Assembly: GCA_913777325.1 (NCBI GenBank)
Contig: CAJYSA010000044.1
Span: 1-36,635 of the forward strand
DNA: 36,635 nt
Direction of reading: 5' to 3'
Source: an uncultured Sphingomonas sp.
Lineage (GTDB): Bacteria > Pseudomonadota > Alphaproteobacteria > Sphingomonadales > Sphingomonadaceae
The notes beneath the pieces are model-generated. The model was not told where the DNA came from. It did no database searches and saw nothing but the letters and a program-made list of their open reading frames with translations. Every line of letters begins with the position of its first letter. The first letter of the stretch is position 1. Positions 33,842-36,635 of this stretch are shown here, in pieces. The translations under genes and the position numbers were made by a program.

Positions 33842-35191
33842 ATGAAATCGCTCGTCCATCACGACATGCGCCCGCTCGATGTCCGCGCGCGCGACTTCGA
33901 TCCGGATGCGCGGGTCGCCGCCGATTGCGCGGCGATCACCACGCTGCTCGATGCGGCGGACGGCTGGTCCCGGATCGCGAGCGCGTTCTGGAGCCACCTC
34001 ACCTCGCTCGACAGCGTGCCGGCGACGGTCCGCAACATGGCCGAGGGCGCGCGCGCGCACCGCACGCGGCTGGCGACCGGCTATGCCAGGACGCGCTTCG
34101 CCCAGCCGCTCGGCGCGGCATGGCAGGCGATGGTGGTCGCGCAGGTGGAGGAGGCGCAAGCCAATGCCATCCCGTTGACCGCGTTGCTGTCGGGGCTCAC
34201 CGCCGCGCACGTCCGCACGACCGAGCTGCTCGCCGAAACGATCGGTTCCGATCCCGCGCGATTGATGCAGCTCATCACCACCATCTTGCGGCTGGCGATG
34301 CTCGAATCCGATCTGATGACCACCCAGCTCGGGATCATCGGCATGGCGCGGGCGCGCGCGCAACGCATGGAGCGCGCCGACGCGTTTCGATCGCGGATCG
34401 GCAACAATATCGACGCGATCGCGGAGCATGGCGTCGTCGTGCGCAACCGCGCGCGCTCGACCGCTGGCGGCGCGACCGCGATGATCGACCGCACCAGCGA
34501 GGTGTCGGTCGCCGCCGAGCAATCCGCGTTGGCGATGCGCGATGCCGCCTCGACCGCGGCGGGGCTCATCGCCGCGATCGGCGACGTCCAGCGCGACATG
34601 CAGGGCTGCAAGGACATGCTGCTCACCGCGATCGACAAGGCCGAGCAGGCGGTCGACGCGTCCTCGGTGCTCGACGAGCATGCCCGGTCGATCGAATCGA
34701 TTTTGGGGCTTATCCGCGACATCGCCGGGCAGACCAACCTGCTGGCGCTCAACGCCACGATCGAGGCGGCGCGCGCGGGTGAGGCCGGGCGCGGCTTCGC
34801 GGTCGTCGCGCAGGAGGTGAAGAGCCTGGCCAACCAGACGGCGCGCGCCACCGACGATATCGCCGCCAAGATCGCCGCGATCCAGGCCGCCAGCCGCGTC
34901 ACGGTGGACACCTCGGCATCGATCCGCGCCAGCATCACCGCGCTCAGCGGATCGGCGATGCAGATCAACGAGGCGATGTTCGAACAGACCCGCACCGTCA
35001 CCGCGATCACCGCCGCCGTCGACCAGACCGCGCTGACCGCCGACACCATGTCGCAGACGATCGCCGCGATCCGCACCGGTACGCATATGGTCGCAGGCGA
35101 GATCGACGCGCTGGGGCAGGCGTTCGAGATGATCGCCAAGCAATTCGAGGCGTTGCGCACCGAGGCCAACAACTTCGCCGACGTAGCCTGA
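33842..35191 (+). CDS. Cytoplasmic methyl-accepting chemotaxis protein with globin-like sensor (copy 2)
   Basis: 449 residues, soluble, paralogue of the preceding gene. The N-terminal sensor (about 15-185) has the same layout: [40 protein letters not shown] followed by [16 protein letters not shown], and [17 protein letters not shown]. It again has no His in the proximal position (Gln/Ala there). The signalling domain has the canonical tip [20 protein letters not shown] followed by [20 protein letters not shown], with the normal Glu, unlike copy 1. Within the tip region the DNA is nearly identical to copy 1. GGGGAG lies upstream of the ATG at 33842. It is probably co-transcribed with copy 1. 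The ligand is unknown; alternatives to heme sensing include fatty-acid-like or redox cues, as in non-heme globin folds. Confidence 0.86.
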   Translation: MKSLVHHDMRPLDVRARDFDPDARVAADCAAITTLLDAADGWSRIASAFWSHLTSLDSVPATVRNMAEGARAHRTRLATGYARTRFAQPLGAAWQAMVVAQVEEAQANAIPLTALLSGLTAAHVRTTELLAETIGSDPARLMQLITTILRLAMLESDLMTTQLGIIGMARARAQRMERADAFRSRIGNNIDAIAEHGVVVRNRARSTAGGATAMIDRTSEVSVAAEQSALAMRDAASTAAGLIAAIGDVQRDMQGCKDMLLTAIDKAEQAVDASSVLDEHARSIESILGLIRDIAGQTNLLALNATIEAARAGEAGRGFAVVAQEVKSLANQTARATDDIAAKIAAIQAASRVTVDTSASIRASITALSGSAMQINEAMFEQTRTVTAITAAVDQTALTADTMSQTIAAIRTGTHMVAGEIDALGQAFEMIAKQFEALRTEANNFADVA

Positions 35192-35219
35192 TCCCCCCGG
35201 CGGCGTTAGAAGCGCGGCC

Positions 35220-35918
35220 ATGACGAACATTCTCATCACCGGCGCCAGTCGTGGAATCGGCGCCGCGATCGCCGAGGCGCTGGAGGCGGCTCCCGGCGTC
35301 GTGGCCGCGGGCCAGGGCACCAGCAGCGGCATCGCCGCCGACTTCGCGGACCCGACCGCCCCCGACCGGCTCTGGGCCGAGGCGCTGGAGCGGCTCGATG
35401 GACGGATCGACGTGCTGGTGAACAATGCCGGCGTATTCGAGGCGAACCCGATCGACGCCGACGATGCGGACTGGCTCGCCAATTGGGAGCGGACGCAGCG
35501 CATCAACCTGACCGCCGCGGCGCAGCTCGCGCGCCACGCGGTGCGGCATTGGCAGGGCAATGGCGGCGGGCGGCTGGTCAACGTCGCCAGCCGCGCCGCC
35601 TATCGCGGCGATTCGCCCGCGCACTGGCATTATGCCGCCGCCAAGGCCGGGCTGGTCGCGATGACCAAGACGATCGCGCGCGGCTATGCCGCGCAGCAGA
35701 TCCTGGCCTTCGCGATCTGCCCCGGCTTCACGATGACCGGCATGGCCGACGATTATCTCGCCAGTCGCGGCGGCGACAAGCTGCTCGCCGACATTCCGCT
35801 CGGCCGGGTCGCGCAGCCGGACGAGGTCGCCACGCTCGCCCGCTTCTGCGCGCTGGAGGCGCCCGCGTCGATGACGGGCGCGGTCCTCGACATCAACGGA
35901 GCCAGCTATGTCCGCTGA
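35220..35918 (+). CDS. Short-chain dehydrogenase/reductase (SDR) family oxidoreductase
   Basis: 232 residues, a classical SDR: NAD(P)-binding ILITGASRGIGAAIAEAL (Gly-rich loop, 8-14), VLVNNAG at 65-71, Asn96, and the catalytic Ser124, Tyr138 and Lys142 in NVASRAAYRGDSPAHWHYAA followed by AK. The C-terminus has CPGFTMTGMADDYL and DINGASYVR. The Asp/Arg pattern after the second strand is shortened, so cofactor preference is unclear. The substrate is unknown; it looks like the 3-oxoacyl-ACP reductase-like group but is short. It starts 28 nt after the second chemoreceptor gene, and the next gene (prmA) begins inside its last 11 nt, implying co-translation with prmA rather than a chemotaxis role. 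Confidence 0.9.
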   Translation: MTNILITGASRGIGAAIAEALEAAPGVVAAGQGTSSGIAADFADPTAPDRLWAEALERLDGRIDVLVNNAGVFEANPIDADDADWLANWERTQRINLTAAAQLARHAVRHWQGNGGGRLVNVASRAAYRGDSPAHWHYAAAKAGLVAMTKTIARGYAAQQILAFAICPGFTMTGMADDYLASRGGDKLLADIPLGRVAQPDEVATLARFCALEAPASMTGAVLDINGASYVR

Positions 35919-36635
35919 GATCGATAGCTGGCGCGTCACCCTGCCCTGCACGCGCGCCGAGGCGGAGGCGATCGACGCTGCCGACGATCTGGCGATCGAC
36001 GCGGTGCTGATGACCACCGAGGAGGTCGAGGACGATCGCGAGCGCTGGCGGCTCGACGCCTATTGCGAGCACGAGCCCGATGCCGCGATGCTCGCCGCGC
36101 TGGCCGCGCTCGTTCCCAGCGCTGGCGGCACGCCGCCGCGGGTCGAGCCGCTGACCGCGCAGGACTGGGTGACGATGAGCCAGGCCGGGCTGGAGCCGAT
36201 CCGCGAGGGGCGCTTCGTCGTCCACACCAGCGCGCATCCGATGGCACCCCCCGACGGCGGCCGTGCCTTCCTGATCGACGCGGGGCAGGCCTTCGGCACC
36301 GGCCACCACGCCACCACCTCCGGCTGTCTCGCGATGCTCGACGGGCTGGCCGATCGCGCGATCGCCAACGCCATCGATCTTGGCACCGGCACCGGGCTGC
36401 TCGCCTTCGCGGCGCGGCATCTGTGGCCCGACGCCGCCGTGACCGCGACCGACATCGATCCCGCCGCGATCGAGGTGACCCGCGACAACATGGCATTGAA
36501 CGCGGTCGACGACATCGCGCTGATCGTCGCCGATGGCGCGCTGTCGGAGGCGATCGCGGCGAACGCGCCCTATGACCTGCTGATCGCCAATATCCTTGCC
36601 GGCCCGCTGATCTCCATGGCGCCCGAGGTGGCGGC
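35908..36635 (+). CDS. prmA: Ribosomal protein L11 methyltransferase, 5' part (3' end outside window)
   Basis: An SAM-dependent enzyme that trimethylates ribosomal protein L11. The frame is open at the right edge; about 242 residues are present. The ATG at 35908 overlaps the SDR stop by 11 nt and has GGAG at 35898-35901 (6 nt spacing). The N-terminal substrate-binding part (MSAEIDSWRVTLPCTRAEAE) is followed by GQAFGTGHHATTSG, then the SAM motif AIDLGTGTGLLAFAARHLWP, then TDIDPAAIEVTRDNMALNAV, and finally YDLLIANILAGPLISMAPEV, the family signature. No defect is seen. Confidence 0.93.
   Translation, partial: MSAEIDSWRVTLPCTRAEAEAIDAADDLAIDAVLMTTEEVEDDRERWRLDAYCEHEPDAAMLAALAALVPSAGGTPPRVEPLTAQDWVTMSQAGLEPIREGRFVVHTSAHPMAPPDGGRAFLIDAGQAFGTGHHATTSGCLAMLDGLADRAIANAIDLGTGTGLLAFAARHLWPDAAVTATDIDPAAIEVTRDNMALNAVDDIALIVADGALSEAIAANAPYDLLIANILAGPLISMAPEVA

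Overview
The window is GC-rich chromosomal DNA of a Sphingomonas-like alphaproteobacterium. This rests on the linkage rimP-nusA-ylxR-infB-rbfA ... truB-rpsO-pnp, a two-subunit glycine decarboxylase, a large TonB-dependent receptor with the usual sphingomonad N-terminus, a PEPxxWA-CTERM protein, and palindromic intergenic repeats of the kind common in sphingomonads. The assignment is by recognition of protein families; no search was run. There is no rRNA, tRNA, CRISPR array, prophage or intact insertion sequence. The only mobile-element trace is a short IS5-type transposase remnant.

Layout. 1-2030: the 3' part of thrS, then infC, which probably starts at an AUA codon, then a terminator. 2167-4971: an orphan TonB-dependent receptor. 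5190-7709: an archaeal-type prolyl-tRNA synthetase (minus) divergent from a DMT-family exporter (plus). 7897-12765 (minus): a tandem glycine riboswitch followed by gcvT, gcvH, gcvPA and gcvPB. 12884-15682: a small unknown protein, an MFS transporter and a periplasmic PQQ-type sugar dehydrogenase. 15897-28655: a translation and RNA-metabolism supercluster, rimP-nusA-tautomerase-ylxR-infB-rbfA, then an intrusive stretch (tdk, an AT-rich lipoprotein gene, an IS5 remnant, a possibly frameshifted lipoprotein gene, an M50 protease), then truB-rpsO-pnp with good terminators after rpsO and pnp. 28708-29307: a PEP-CTERM surface protein. 29680-32287 (minus): sdhC-sdhD-sdhA without sdhB. 32452-36635: two soluble chemoreceptors in tandem, a short-chain dehydrogenase, and the 5' part of prmA, which runs off the window.

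How the genes work together. Most of the window is housekeeping: tRNA charging (thrS, proS), initiation and ribosome maturation (infC, rimP, infB, rbfA, rpsO, truB, prmA), transcription elongation (nusA) and mRNA decay (pnp). C1/glycine metabolism (gcv) is under riboswitch control, and succinate dehydrogenase feeds respiration. Many junctions overlap by 1 to 11 nt, which implies translational coupling.

Most notable points. (i) A mobile-looking G/C-rich inverted-repeat element lies in three intergenic spaces; in each, its terminal GGGAG or GGAG sits 9-10 nt before an ATG, so it appears to supply a ready-made ribosome binding site. (ii) infC has a probable AUA start. (iii) Twin cytoplasmic chemoreceptors have globin-like sensor domains that lack the heme-binding histidine, and their signalling-tip DNA is nearly identical. 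(iv) A tautomerase-family gene is wedged between nusA and ylxR. (v) An IS-scarred island splits rbfA from truB. I did not find a clear new multi-gene defence or biosynthetic system.
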